DNA of 64,000 nt, taken from positions 369,233 to 433,232 of the forward strand of contig NZ_LMLZ01000001.1 in the NCBI RefSeq assembly GCF_001422735.1, given 5' to 3'. Both the position numbers and the translations under genes were made by a program. The notes under the pieces are model-generated. The model was given only the letters and a program-made list of their open reading frames with translations, was not told where the DNA came from and did no database searches. Source of the DNA: Acidovorax sp. Leaf78 (GTDB taxonomy: Bacteria > Pseudomonadota > Gammaproteobacteria > Burkholderiales > Burkholderiaceae_C). Within the stretch, counting starts at the first letter, position 1; each line of letters opens with the position of its first letter. Below, one piece after another: positions 53,129 to 62,302 of the stretch.

Positions 53129-53824
53129 TTAGTCCTGTCCGGGTGGTGACATTTGGTCGGCCATGCCCAGCTCGGCACACAGCCGCTGCACCGTGGCCTG
53201 GAGGGCGGCCACCTGGCCTTCGAGGGCGTCCACGCGGGCCTGCAGCGCGGCGGGTGCGCTGCCTCCACTGCTGCTGCTGGCGGCAGGCGCTGCGGCGCTG
53301 GTGTCCACCGGGCCGCACAGCAGGTGCGCCCAGCGCTGCTCGCGCGCACCGGGGGCACGCGGCAGCAGCACGACCAGCGGGCCGCCCTTTTCGGCACTGC
53401 GCTCCTGCAGCTCGTCCAGAAAGGCCTCGACCGACGAGATATCGGCAAAGCGGTACCAGCGCTCGGAATTGATGCGCAGCTCGCCCGCCGTCTGGGGGCC
53501 GCGCAGCACCAACAGGCCCAGCAGCACGGCCGACTGCTCGGGCACGCCCACGCCGCGCTGAAAGTTGTGCTCCCAGCGCGTGGTGCGGTTGCCGCTGCTC
53601 TCGAACGCCAGCGTCAGGAGCTTGAGCGAGTCCAGCGCTTCCTGCGCCTCGGCGTCGCTCAGGTTCATCACCGGGTCGCGGCTGGTCTTCTGGTTGCAGC
53701 CGGTGACCAGGCCGTTGAGCGACATGGGGTAGCTGTCGGGCACGGTGCGGGCTTTCTCCATCAGGGTGGCCAGCACGCGGGCTTCGGCGGCGGTCAGGGG
53801 GCGGGTGGTCGGGTCGAAGGGCAT
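53129..53824 (-). CDS. YceH family protein (DUF480)
   Basis: The 231-residue product is recognised as YceH by [53 protein letters not shown], two winged-helix domains in tandem, ending with a coiled-coil tail ([23 protein letters not shown]). Function unknown, although winged helices suggest nucleic-acid binding. It starts at an ATG at 53824 and is divergent from purN with only about 25 bp between starts. The Ala/Ser/Gly linker at 180-200 is low complexity. Confidence 0.88.
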   Translation of the reverse strand: MPFDPTTRPLTAAEARVLATLMEKARTVPDSYPMSLNGLVTGCNQKTSRDPVMNLSDAEAQEALDSLKLLTLAFESSGNRTTRWEHNFQRGVGVPEQSAVLLGLLVLRGPQTAGELRINSERWYRFADISSVEAFLDELQERSAEKGGPLVVLLPRAPGAREQRWAHLLCGPVDTSAAAPAASSSSGGSAPAALQARVDALEGQVAALQATVQRLCAELGMADQMSPPGQD

Positions 53825-53848
53825 GGCTGGGATAATCCGGTGCAATTT

Positions 53849-54442
53849 ATGAAGAACAGCGTCAAGAACATCGTCATTTTGATCTCAGGCGGCGGCTCCA
53901 ACATGGCGGCCATCGTGCGCACCGCGCAGCAAGAGAACTGGCAGCAGCGCTACGGCGCCCGCGTGGTGGCCGTCGTCAGCAACAAACCCGAGGCCGCCGG
54001 CCTGGCCTTTGCGCGCGAGCAGGGCATTGCCGCCGAGGCGCTGGACCACAAGGGTTTTGCCAGCCGCGAGGCCTTCGATGCCGAGCTGGCCACGTTGATC
54101 GACCGGCACGAGCCCGCATTGGTGGTGCTGGCAGGCTTCATGCGCATTCTGACCCCCGGCTTCGTGGAGCGGTATGCGGGGCGGCTGATCAACATCCACC
54201 CGTCCCTGCTGCCGGCCTTCACCGGCCTGCATACGCACCAGCGCGCCATCGACGCGGGCTGCAAGGTGGCCGGAGTCACCGTGCACCAGGTGACGGCAGA
54301 GCTGGATGTGGGCCCCATCCTGGACCAGGCCGTGGTGCCGGTGCTGCCCGGCGACACGGCGGACACGCTGGCGGCCCGCGTGCTCACCCAGGAGCACGTG
54401 ATCTACCCCCGCGCCGTGCGGGCGCTGGTGCAGCGGCTGTAG
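53849..54442 (+). CDS. purN: Phosphoribosylglycinamide formyltransferase
   Basis: A 197-residue GAR transformylase that transfers a formyl group from 10-formyl-tetrahydrofolate in purine synthesis. The N-terminal phosphate loop is [11 protein letters not shown] near residue 13, and the catalytic region [24 protein letters not shown] contains the active-site Asn/His. [19 protein letters not shown] completes the folate site. The ATG at 53849 begins [17 protein letters not shown] family-1 repeat follows 20 bp after the stop. Confidence 0.95.
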   Translation: MKNSVKNIVILISGGGSNMAAIVRTAQQENWQQRYGARVVAVVSNKPEAAGLAFAREQGIAAEALDHKGFASREAFDAELATLIDRHEPALVVLAGFMRILTPGFVERYAGRLINIHPSLLPAFTGLHTHQRAIDAGCKVAGVTVHQVTAELDVGPILDQAVVPVLPGDTADTLAARVLTQEHVIYPRAVRALVQRL

Positions 54443-54459
54443 GTGCCGCGTCCGACAGT

Positions 54460-54512
54460 TTGCTATTGATTTAATAGCTGATGCCGCTTGTCTATCAAGC
54501 GGTAGAAGCCAT
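54460..54512 (+). repeat. Family-1 repeat, copy I (downstream of purN)
   Basis: The best intergenic copy: GCTATT (54462-54467) with AATAGC (54473-54478), then CCGCTTG (54484-54490) with CAAGCGG (54496-54502). Both hairpins are perfect. Confidence 0.85.
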
Positions 54513-54564
54513 TTTTGCGCTGAGAACACGGCCATGCACTGCCATGGCGGTGCACAGGGCCGCA

Positions 54565-54831
54565 TCAGCCATGGGATGCAGGCGGCACCGATCCCTCTTC
54601 GCACTTCACAAAGCGGGGTCGCAGCACGCCGTCCACCAGCACCGGCTCTTCGAACATGGCGGCCGGCCGCACCCACAGGCCGTGCCGGCCATACAGCGCG
54701 CGGTACAGCGTCATCGGCTCCAGGGTCTCGCTGTGGCGCACGGTGTCGATCACCTCGTAGAGCATTCCCTTGTAGTGGCGGTACAGGCCGGGCGGGGTGC
54801 TGATCAGTTCGGGCAGGTCGTCGTCGTTCAT
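54565..54831 (-). CDS. DUF1653 domain protein
   Basis: This 88-residue protein is almost entirely the DUF1653 domain: PGLYRHYKGMLYEVIDTVRHSETLEPMTLYRALYG then LWVRPAAMFEEPV. The domain is small, beta-rich and of unknown function. It is convergent with purN and divergent from the M48 protease gene, with no partner gene. Confidence 0.87.
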   Translation of the reverse strand: MNDDDLPELISTPPGLYRHYKGMLYEVIDTVRHSETLEPMTLYRALYGRHGLWVRPAAMFEEPVLVDGVLRPRFVKCEEGSVPPASHG

Positions 54832-55000
54832 GGGTGCGTCTTGGTGTCTTGGTGATTGGTGGGTGGTTCGTTAGGATGCGGGGTTGTGCCAGCTTCAGCA
54901 TTTTGTGCGGCGGCGGGGTGGCCCCCTTCCGGCACGGGGTTTGCCAGCGGGCTGCCCGGCACAGAAAAATAAGCAACCATACAGAGGGAGAGGGACACCC

Positions 55001-56854
55001 GTGGATCAGGCAGATTTTGTGCACCTGGTGCGCATGAGCGAGCATGCCAGTGCCGACAACAGCCGCGCCTACCGACGCAGCGTGGCCGCTTTTGCGGCGC
55101 TGGGCTATGCGTGGGTGCTGGGCTGCCTGGCGCTGGCCGTCGGCATCGTGCTGTGGGTGGTGCCCCAGGTCCTGCACGGGCGCTTTCGGCTGGCCATGGT
55201 GTGGCTGCTGCTGGGAGCGGTGGGCCTGCTGTGGGTGAGCCTGCGGGCGCTGTGGGTGCGGCTCGAGCCCCCGGGCGGTGTGGAGATCACGGCACTGGAG
55301 GCGCCGGAATTGTTCGAGGCACTCGAGCGCATCCGCCGCAAGATCAAGGGGCCGCCCATCCACACGGTGCGGCTCGACAGCGAGTTCAACGCCAGCATCC
55401 AGCAGGTGCCCCGCTTTGGACTGCTGGGCGGCGCCGTCAACCACCTGACCATTGGCTTGCCGCTCTTGATGGCGCTGGACCGCCCGCGTTTCCTGGCGGT
55501 GCTGGCCCACGAATATGGGCACCTGCGCGGCGACCACGGCCGGTTTGCCGCCTGGATCTACCGCACCCGCCTGTCGTGGATGCGCCTGAACTACAGCCTG
55601 TCCGATGACGAGGGCCCGGCCGCAGCGGCCACGCAGGCCTTCATGCGCTGGTACTTTCCGCGGTTTTCGGCCAAGACCTTTGCGCTGGCACGGCAGGACG
55701 AGTACGAGGCCGACCGCATCGCCGGCCGCTTGCTGGGCCGCGAGGTGACGGCGGCGGCCTTGGCCGAGATCGAGATCCGCGGCGCCTGGCTGCACGAAGA
55801 GTTCTGGGGCCAACACTGGTGCGGCGCCGCAGGCAACCCGCTGCCCGTGGGGCCCTACCGCGGCATGCGACGCCGCCTGGCCGAGCCGCCGGACGCTGCC
55901 TTTGCCAACGATGCGATGCGCCAGGCGCTCAAGCGCATCAGCAGCGTGGACGACACCCACCCGGGCCTGCGCGACCGCATCGAGGCACTGGACGCCGCAC
56001 CCACCGTGCCCGACTGGTCGCGCGGCAACGCGCTGGGCCTGCTGGGCCCCGAGGCCAAGCGCTGGGTGGCGCATTTCGACAAAGAGTGGTGCCGTGACAA
56101 CGCCACCGAATGGAAGCAGCACCACGCCTGGCTGGAGCGGGTGCGCGCCCGCGCCGAGGCGCTGGGCGCATCCACCGCCCAGAGCAGCGCGGTCGAGCTG
56201 GTGGAGCTGGCACGCCTCAAGCGCCACCTGGACCCGCGTGCCAATGTGCGCCCGCTGTACGAGACCGCGCTGGCACGCAGCCCCGAACACCCGGCCGCCT
56301 TGCGCGGGCTGGTCACCTGCCTGGCCGACGACGACCGCGACGGCAAGCTGGCGCTGCTGCACCGGCTGTGGGACACCGCCAGCGGCGACCGCTTCTGGGC
56401 CGCGCGCACGGCGCTGGCCGAGCTCGAAACCCCCCGCCTGGGCAAGGAGCACGACGCCGCCGCCTTCAAGCAGTGGCGCAAGCGCCTGGAGCGCGCGCAG
56501 GAGTCCGAGGACCGGGCGTGGGAGGAGCTGTCGGGCACCTCGTTCTTCAGCCAGATCTCGCGCCACGACCTGAGCGAGTTCGAGCTGGCCGAGCTCAAGG
56601 CAGAGCTCGCGCGCTGCGTGCCGCTGGCCCGCTGCTGGCTGGTGCGCAAGAACCTGCGCGAGTACGCACAGCGCCGGGCCTACCTGCTGTTCGTGGAGTT
56701 GCCGGGCCTGGACGACGACAGCCGCTACCACCTGTGCCGCGCGCTGGAGCGCAACCTGAGCATCCCCGGGCCCACCCTGGCGCTGTGGGCGGGCGAGTCG
56801 CCCACGCTCAAGGAGATTCAGCGCTACGCTTTCGATCCGATCTTCACCAGGTAG
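55001..56854 (+). CDS. Large membrane M48 family metalloprotease
   Basis: The 617-residue protein has two transmembrane helices (about 35-58 and 64-84), a zinc-protease domain with HEYGH at 170-174 (VLAHEYGHLRGDHGRF) and the third ligand in DEYEAD (233-238). A long C-terminal region (about 300-617) looks helical and charged, with repeats that resemble TPR-like pairs. The family degrades membrane or misfolded proteins. The C-terminal half is unusual and has no motif I recognise. It starts at a GTG at 55001 with a GGGAGAGGG site. A later ATG at 55034 is an alternative. A family-2 repeat follows directly after the stop. Confidence 0.87.
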   Translation: MDQADFVHLVRMSEHASADNSRAYRRSVAAFAALGYAWVLGCLALAVGIVLWVVPQVLHGRFRLAMVWLLLGAVGLLWVSLRALWVRLEPPGGVEITALEAPELFEALERIRRKIKGPPIHTVRLDSEFNASIQQVPRFGLLGGAVNHLTIGLPLLMALDRPRFLAVLAHEYGHLRGDHGRFAAWIYRTRLSWMRLNYSLSDDEGPAAAATQAFMRWYFPRFSAKTFALARQDEYEADRIAGRLLGREVTAAALAEIEIRGAWLHEEFWGQHWCGAAGNPLPVGPYRGMRRRLAEPPDAAFANDAMRQALKRISSVDDTHPGLRDRIEALDAAPTVPDWSRGNALGLLGPEAKRWVAHFDKEWCRDNATEWKQHHAWLERVRARAEALGASTAQSSAVELVELARLKRHLDPRANVRPLYETALARSPEHPAALRGLVTCLADDDRDGKLALLHRLWDTASGDRFWAARTALAELETPRLGKEHDAAAFKQWRKRLERAQESEDRAWEELSGTSFFSQISRHDLSEFELAELKAELARCVPLARCWLVRKNLREYAQRRAYLLFVELPGLDDDSRYHLCRALERNLSIPGPTLALWAGESPTLKEIQRYAFDPIFTR

Positions 56855-56860
56855 ATGCAT

Positions 56861-57056
56861 AAGCCCCCCTGAGACGCTTCGCGTCTTCCCCCCAGGGGGA
56901 CGCCACCGGTGGCCTGGCAAAGCCAGTTCCACGGTGGCACTGGCCTGGCGCGTGCCTGTTTCAGCCTCTGCGCACCGTCTTTGCGCTTGAACCCGGCGCT
57001 GCCAAATGCCAGCGGACCCCGCGCAAGGGCCGCCCCGCCGCGATACAGGGGGGCTT
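56861..57056 (+). repeat. Family-2 repeat with inverted ends
   Basis: An 11-bp perfect inverted repeat bounds it: AAGCCCCCCTG (56861-56871) and CAGGGGGGCTT (57046-57056). It contains the GCCACCGGTGGC palindrome and the CTGGC-AAA-GCCAG hairpin (56914-56926). It lies between the M48 gene and the RsmB-like gene and looks MITE-like, with a truncated inverted half at the right end. Confidence 0.7.
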
Positions 57057-57077
57057 CCAGGGTGGGACAATAGAGGG

Positions 57078-58349
57078 ATGCATCCCAAAGTTCTTCTCGA
57101 CGCCTGCGCCGAACTCGTCCGACTCACCCTCACCTTCGAACACCCCGCCGACGCGGTGGTGTCGCGCTTTTTCCGTGACAACCGGGGCCTGGGGCCCCGC
57201 GAGCGGGCCACGCTGGCCGAAACGGTCTACACCGTGCTGCGCAAGAAGCTGCTGTTTGACCACATGGCCCCCTCGGGCTCCGGCCCCAAGGAGCGGCGCC
57301 TGGCCATCCTGGGCTTTCACGGCCCGCGCGACTTTCTGAACGGCGCCCTGACCGACCAGGAAAAGAACTGGCTCGACCAATGCGACGCCGTGACGGTGGA
57401 CGACCTGATGGAGCGCCACCGCCACAACCTGCCCGAATGGCTGGTGCAGCCCCTGAAGGACCAGCTGGGCACGGGCTTCTGGCCGCTGGTGGAGAGTTTG
57501 TCGAACGCCGCGCCGCTGGACCTGCGCGTCAACGCCCTGCAGGACAAGCGCGCCGATGTGCAAAAGGAACTCGCCAAGGCCGGCATCAAGGCCGTGCCCA
57601 CGCCGTACTCGCCCTGGGGCCTGCGCATCGACGGCAAGCCGGCGCTGACCAAGCTCGATGTCTTTACCCGTGGCGCCGTGGAGGTGCAGGACGAGGGCTC
57701 CCAACTGCTGGCCCTGCTGCTCGACGCCAAGCGCGGCGAGATGGTGGTGGACTTTTGCGCCGGTGCCGGCGGCAAGACGCTGGCCATCGGTGCCAGCATG
57801 CGCAGCACGGGCCGCCTGTATGCGTTCGACGTGTCGGGCCACCGGCTCGATGCCTTGAAGCCCCGCCTGGCCCGCAGCGGGCTGTCCAACGTTCACCCCG
57901 CAGCCATCGCCCACGAACGCGATGACCGCGTCAAGCGCCTGGCGGGCAAGATCGACCGCGTGCTGGTCGACGCACCGTGCTCGGGCCTGGGCACGCTGCG
58001 CCGCAACCCCGACCTCAAGTGGCGCCAGACGCCCAAGGCGGTGGAAGAACTGGTGGCCAAGCAGACGGCCATCCTGGCCAGCGCCGCGCGCCTGCTCAAG
58101 TCCGGCGGCCGGCTGGTGTATGCCACCTGCAGCATCCTGCCGCAGGAGAACGAGGCCATCGCCGAGGCTTTCAGCGCCGCGCACCCCGACTTCGTGCTGG
58201 TGGATGCCGGCGAGCTGCTGGCCCAGCTCAAGGTCGAGGGCGCCCCGCAGCTGTGCAGCGGCGGCGAGTCCGGCACTGGATATCTGCGCCTGTGGCCCCA
58301 TGTGCACCACACCGACGGGTTCTTTGCGGCGGTCTGGACGAGGAAGTAA
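57078..58349 (+). CDS. RsmB/NOP family RNA (cytosine-5) methyltransferase
   Basis: This 423-residue protein has a C-terminal methyltransferase core with motif I VVDFCAGAGGKTLA near residue 222, the acidic YAFDVSGHRLDALK, and VDAPCSGLGTLRRNPDLKW and YATCSILPQENEAI, whose two Cys are the catalytic pair for C5 methylation of cytosine in RNA. The N-terminal helical part is RsmB/RsmF-like, but the NusB-type domain is shorter than in RsmB, so I give no symbol. It starts at an ATG at 57078 after a GAGGG site. A family-2 repeat starts right after its TAA stop. Confidence 0.9.
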   Translation: MHPKVLLDACAELVRLTLTFEHPADAVVSRFFRDNRGLGPRERATLAETVYTVLRKKLLFDHMAPSGSGPKERRLAILGFHGPRDFLNGALTDQEKNWLDQCDAVTVDDLMERHRHNLPEWLVQPLKDQLGTGFWPLVESLSNAAPLDLRVNALQDKRADVQKELAKAGIKAVPTPYSPWGLRIDGKPALTKLDVFTRGAVEVQDEGSQLLALLLDAKRGEMVVDFCAGAGGKTLAIGASMRSTGRLYAFDVSGHRLDALKPRLARSGLSNVHPAAIAHERDDRVKRLAGKIDRVLVDAPCSGLGTLRRNPDLKWRQTPKAVEELVAKQTAILASAARLLKSGGRLVYATCSILPQENEAIAEAFSAAHPDFVLVDAGELLAQLKVEGAPQLCSGGESGTGYLRLWPHVHHTDGFFAAVWTRK

Positions 58350-58557
58350 GCCCCCCCCTGAGCCGCTGCGCGTCTTCCCCCAAGGGGGACGCCACCGGTG
58401 GCCCGGCGGAGCCGGTTCCACGGTGGCACTGGCATGGGCCGCGCCGGTTGCGCCGCAAGTGACGAAACGGGCGTGGGAGTTGCGGTTCCGCTCGTTGCGC
58501 AGTCCGTTCTGGCGCCCAGTCTGCACGGCCTTGTCGTGAAGGCGACTCAGGGGCCAA
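58350..58557 (+). repeat. Family-2 repeat downstream of the RsmB-like gene
   Basis: The core (58350-58440) is close to the copy at 56861, with a compensatory change in the hairpin: CCGGC-GGA-GCCGG (58403-58415) against CTGGC-AAA-GCCAG. CCCCTGAGCCGC at the left and GCGACTCAGGGG near 58548 are inverted (11 of 12 bases). The rest of 58350-58662 holds no other recognisable gene. Confidence 0.65.
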
Positions 58558-58662
58558 GTCACTCTGGGTACTGTGGATAACCTCCAGTCTGAAATGGGGG
58601 GCGCGCTTTAAAATTGACAGTCCCGCCACCGCTGGTGCCCGGGTGTTTTGTACGAGGTATTT

Positions 58663-59883
58663 TTGAATATGCTGTTACCCGACTGGACTGTGCTGAACGC
58701 CGCCATCGACTGGCTGGGCCACGGGCTGTGGGACTTGGCCTGGTGGGAGATCGTGCTCTACACGCTGGCGACGACGCACATCACCATTGCGGCCGTCACG
58801 ATCTTCCTGCACCGCTCGCAGGCGCACCGGTCGGTCGACCTGCATGCGATCCCTTCGCATTTCTTCCGCTTCTGGCTGTGGCTCGGCACCGGCATGGTGA
58901 CCAAGGAGTGGGTGGCCATCCACCGCAAGCACCACGCCAAGTGCGAAACCGTGGACGACCCGCACAGCCCGCAGACCCGGGGCCTCGATACCGTGATGTG
59001 GCGCGGCGCCGAGCTGTACCGCGCCGAGTCGAAGAACCCCGAGACCATGAAGAAGTTCGGCCACGGCACGCCCGATGACTGGATGGAACGCAATGTCTAC
59101 ACCCGCTTTGGCTGGCAGGGCGTGGGCGTGATGCTGGTGCTCAACCTCGCGCTGTTCGGCGCAGCGGGCGCCGCGGTCTGGGCCGTGCAGATGCTGTGGA
59201 TCCCGTTCTGGGCGGCCGGTGTGGTCAACGGCGTGGGTCACTACTGGGGCTACCGCAACTTCGAGGCGCAGGACGCCAGCACCAACCTCTCGCCCTGGGG
59301 CGTGATCATTGGCGGCGAAGAGCTGCACAACAACCACCATACCTATCCCACGTCGGCCAAGTTCTCGGTCAAGCCGTACGAGTTCGACATCGGCTGGGCC
59401 TACATCAGCCTGATGAAGAAAGTGGGCTGGGCCACTGTCAAGAAGGTGCCGCCCAAGCTGCAGCTGGGCGACGTGAAGCCCGTGGCCGATGAAAAGACGC
59501 TGGAGGCGCTGATCGCCAACCGCTACGAGGTGATGGCCGGCTACGCTCGCGGCGTGCGTCAGGCCTGCAAGGAAGAGATTGCCGCGCTCAAGGCCCGCCA
59601 GGCGGACGTCTCGGTACTGACCGCCGCCAAGCGCTGGCTGCACCGCGATGCCGAGAAGGTGCCCGCGGGCGCTCTGCCGCAACTGGCCCAGGCGCGCGCC
59701 GCCCACCCGGCGCTCGACAAGATGGTCACCATGCGCGAAGAGCTGCGTCAGCTGTGGCTCAACACGTCCCAGTCGCGCGAGCAACTGACGGCCGACCTGC
59801 AAGCCTGGTGCCGCCGCGCGGAAGAAAGCGGCATTGCCGCGCTGCGCGAGTTCTCGCTGCGGCTGCGCGCGGCGCAGGCCTGA
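58663..59883 (+). CDS. Fatty acid desaturase (acyl-CoA / DesA-like)
   Basis: The 406-residue enzyme has the three His boxes of membrane desaturases: HRSQAH at 50-55, HRKHH near 87 and HNNHH near 217. Transmembrane segments lie at about 25-48, 63-85, 155-175 and 180-200. It should introduce a double bond into acyl chains and affect membrane fluidity. A TTG at 58663 five bases after GAGGT is chosen; an ATG at 58669 is equally good. The 100-residue C-terminal tail after the last box is charged and helical. A strong terminator follows. Confidence 0.9.
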   Translation: MNMLLPDWTVLNAAIDWLGHGLWDLAWWEIVLYTLATTHITIAAVTIFLHRSQAHRSVDLHAIPSHFFRFWLWLGTGMVTKEWVAIHRKHHAKCETVDDPHSPQTRGLDTVMWRGAELYRAESKNPETMKKFGHGTPDDWMERNVYTRFGWQGVGVMLVLNLALFGAAGAAVWAVQMLWIPFWAAGVVNGVGHYWGYRNFEAQDASTNLSPWGVIIGGEELHNNHHTYPTSAKFSVKPYEFDIGWAYISLMKKVGWATVKKVPPKLQLGDVKPVADEKTLEALIANRYEVMAGYARGVRQACKEEIAALKARQADVSVLTAAKRWLHRDAEKVPAGALPQLAQARAAHPALDKMVTMREELRQLWLNTSQSREQLTADLQAWCRRAEESGIAALREFSLRLRAAQA

Positions 59884-59911
59884 AGCGCCCCAGCCCTGGC
59901 GTTCAGCGCCC

Positions 59912-59942
59912 AAGGCCTTGCCATCTGGCAAGGCCTTTTTCT
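59912..59942 (+). terminator. Rho-independent terminator of the desaturase gene
   Basis: AAGGCCTTGCC (59912-59922) and GGCAAGGCCTT (59927-59937) form a perfect 11-bp stem with a four-base loop and a T-tail. Confidence 0.9.
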
Positions 59943-60002
59943 TTGGGCACAACCATGGGTCAGGCAATGTGTCCTTCGCGATCGGCCATCAGCCATCAGT
60001 CG

Positions 60003-60440
60003 TTAGCGCAGCGCGGGCACATTGCCAAACGTGCGGTCCTGGGCGGTTTTGTCGCGGCCTGCAAACGCTGTGCGCAGCAGGTGCCGTGCCTGATGCCAAA
60101 GCCCCGGCGCGGGCGCTTGTTCGATGACCTGGATCTCTGCGCGGCCGGGCAGGGCGTTGTCCACCTGCACCCAGGTGGTCTGGGTGCTCGATCCCGAATG
60201 CCGATGATCGCCCGCGCCAAGCCGTGCCTGCGGCGGGGTGTGCAGGGCATGTCCGCAGTCTTGTGGCGCAAAGCGCAGCGACACCTCCCCCTGGGTGGTG
60301 TGCAGCACGCTGCCGGGCGGCAGGCACAGCCACAGGCTTTGGCCGGAGGTGAGGCCCAGGGTGACTGCGGCCGATGGGGCGGTGGTGTGGGCGGCGGCTG
60401 AATTGGCGGACGGCGTGGCGGATTGCGTGGGCGTTGGCAT
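60003..60440 (-). CDS. DUF2917 domain protein
   Basis: A 145-residue protein dominated by the DUF2917 segment (SGQSLWLCLPPGSVLHTTQGEVSLRFAP). The first 25 residues are Thr/Ala/Ser/Pro-rich; the C-terminal part is basic. Function unknown, but in beta-proteobacteria it is often next to a MocR-type regulator, as here: the regulator gene is divergent with 234 bp between starts, so it may be the target. Cys residues are few and no signal peptide is clear. Confidence 0.8.
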   Translation of the reverse strand: MPTPTQSATPSANSAAAHTTAPSAAVTLGLTSGQSLWLCLPPGSVLHTTQGEVSLRFAPQDCGHALHTPPQARLGAGDHRHSGSSTQTTWVQVDNALPGRAEIQVIEQAPAPGLWHQARHLLRTAFAGRDKTAQDRTFGNVPALR

Positions 60441-60504
60441 GGTGCGGGCTCCTCAGGAAGTGGCTGCAGTGAGGCTCCAGCGTAAAAAAATCGTTGCCAG
60501 TCCG

Positions 60505-60585
60505 ACAGGTACACGGCTGTGCAGGAACAGGTAGAACAGCAGCGATTACTGGCGTGCTGTTATGGTCCTGTCTGCGCGTTCCTGT
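60505..60585. promoter_or_regulatory. Candidate MocR binding half-sites
   Basis: ACAGG occurs at 60505-60509 and 60527-60531, and its inverse CCTGT at 60567-60571 and 60581-60585, in the divergent DUF2917/MocR region. MocR regulators often use direct repeats with one inverted copy. The assignment is tentative. Confidence 0.35.
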
Positions 60586-60674
60586 ATCTGTTGCCGCAGC
60601 GGGCGCTGGGGCACGATGCACTTCACGGCTGCCGAGCCCGCGCCACCGTTCTGCAGCAGCACCCTTTACCAGTC

Positions 60675-62180
60675 ATGTCCCATTCCACCGACTCGCGGGA
60701 TGCCCCGCTCTACCGCCAGCTGGCGGCCTTGTATGAACAGGCGATCGCCGCCGGCAGCCTGACGCCCGGCATGCGCATGCCGTCGGTGCGGGAGCTGTGC
60801 CAGCGGCACCAGGTGAGTCTGTCCACCGCGCTGCAGGTGCTGCGCCACCTCGAATCTCTGGGTTGCGTCGAGGCGCGCGAGCGGGTGGGCTACTTTGTGC
60901 GGGAGCCGGGTGACGTGGCGCTGCCCCGGGCGCGCGAGCCCGAGGTGCACGAACCGCTGGCCCACGACCCGGGTGTTTTCGCTGGCATCAACGAGCGCAT
61001 TTCCGGCTTTCTCGAAAAAGCCCGCCGCGCGGGCCCGCTGCCGCTGGACCTGGGCAGCGCCATGCCGGCGCCCAGCCTGTTCGATTCCGCGGCGCTCAAC
61101 CGCCTGGCCCACGCGCTGCTGCGCGAGCAACCCGACATCCTGGTGTACGGCCCGTCGGCGCCCACCACCCACCCGGACTTTCAGCAGGCCATGGCGCGGC
61201 ATGCGCTCACCTTCGGCGTGTGCATTGCGCCGGGCGACATCGGCGCAACGCTGGGCAACTCCGAGGCGGTGAACCTGGCGCTGGACGCCGTCGCCGAGCC
61301 GGGCGACGTGATCGCTGTCGAGTCGCCCACCTTCTTCGGCATCCTGCAGGCCATCGAGGTGCGGGGCCTGCGCGCGCTGGAGATCCCCTGCAGCCCGCAC
61401 TCCGGCATGTCGCTCGAAGCCCTGGAGCTGGCCGCGCGCAACGAACCGCGGCTCAAGGGCGTGGTGGTGGTGCCCCATCTGCAGATGCCGCAGGGCAGCG
61501 TGATGCCCGACGCGCACAAGGAGCGCCTGGTGGCGCTGTGCGTGGAGTACGGCATGGCGCTCATCGAGGACGACATCTACCGGGAGTTCGTGGAGTCGCC
61601 GCACGTGCTGCGGCCCGCCAAGGCCTGGGACCGGCAGGGCGATGCAGGGCAGGTGATCTATTGCGCGTCGCTCAGCAAGAGCTTTGCGCCCGGGCTGCGC
61701 CAGGGTTGGATGAGCGCGGGGCGCTGGCAGGCCCGCGTGCAGATGATCAAGTTCGCCCGCACGCGCAACATGCAGACCTGGTCGCAGCTGCTGGCCGCAC
61801 GCAGCGTGGACTCGCCGGCGTACGAGCGGCACATGCGCCGCATGCGGGCGCAGTTGCGCATCCAGCGCGAGCAGGCCGCCCGGGCCGTGGCCCGCTACTT
61901 CCCGGCGGGCACGCGCCTGAGCCTGCCGCCCGGCGGGTTGAGCCTGTGGCTGGAGCTGCCAGCGGGCATATCCTCCACGCGCCTGTATGACGATGCGCTG
62001 CAAAACGGCATTCGCGTCGCGCCCGGCCCCATGTTCTCCAATACCGGGCGGTACGAGCATTTTCTGCGGCTGAGCTGCGGCATGCCCTTCACGGCGCAGG
62101 TGGAAGCGGGCTACCGCACGCTGGGCGCCTTGATGGCTGCGCAGCTGGCCGAGCAGCCTGCTGCGCGCAGGGCGGCATAA
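60675..62180 (+). CDS. MocR family regulator (GntR helix-turn-helix with aminotransferase domain)
   Basis: This 501-residue protein has a GntR-type winged helix-turn-helix at about 1-75 (LYRQLAALYEQAIAAGSLTPGMRMPSVRELCQRHQVSLSTALQVLRHLE) and a fold-type I aminotransferase-like domain with the PLP Lys at 335 (YCASLSKSFAPGLRQG). Members act as PLP-dependent regulators rather than transaminases. The start at 60675 precedes the helix-turn-helix by a few residues. It is divergent from the DUF2917 gene. A terminator lies about 75 bp downstream, shared with rpmG. Confidence 0.92.
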   Translation: MSHSTDSRDAPLYRQLAALYEQAIAAGSLTPGMRMPSVRELCQRHQVSLSTALQVLRHLESLGCVEARERVGYFVREPGDVALPRAREPEVHEPLAHDPGVFAGINERISGFLEKARRAGPLPLDLGSAMPAPSLFDSAALNRLAHALLREQPDILVYGPSAPTTHPDFQQAMARHALTFGVCIAPGDIGATLGNSEAVNLALDAVAEPGDVIAVESPTFFGILQAIEVRGLRALEIPCSPHSGMSLEALELAARNEPRLKGVVVVPHLQMPQGSVMPDAHKERLVALCVEYGMALIEDDIYREFVESPHVLRPAKAWDRQGDAGQVIYCASLSKSFAPGLRQGWMSAGRWQARVQMIKFARTRNMQTWSQLLAARSVDSPAYERHMRRMRAQLRIQREQAARAVARYFPAGTRLSLPPGGLSLWLELPAGISSTRLYDDALQNGIRVAPGPMFSNTGRYEHFLRLSCGMPFTAQVEAGYRTLGALMAAQLAEQPAARRAA

Positions 62181-62253
62181 GCGGCCAGCAGCAAGGCGAG
62201 GCGAGGGGGCAGGGTCCACCACCAGCCCGCATGTTGCAGCCGGCGAGCGGCAA

Positions 62254-62285
62254 TAAAAAAACCGCCCTGAAAAGGGCGGTTTTTT
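62254..62285. terminator. Bidirectional terminator between MocR and rpmG
   Basis: ACCGCCCT (62261-62268) and AGGGCGGT (62273-62280) with a GAAA tetraloop. A-runs on the left and T-runs on the right serve both convergent genes. Confidence 0.9.
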
Positions 62286-62302
62286 GAAGGAATCCAGCCG
62301 AA

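Noticed and set aside
53885-57211. A 1108-codon open frame on the minus strand over purN, DUF1653 and the M48 gene
   Set aside because: It spans three unrelated genes on both strands and has no recognisable domain.
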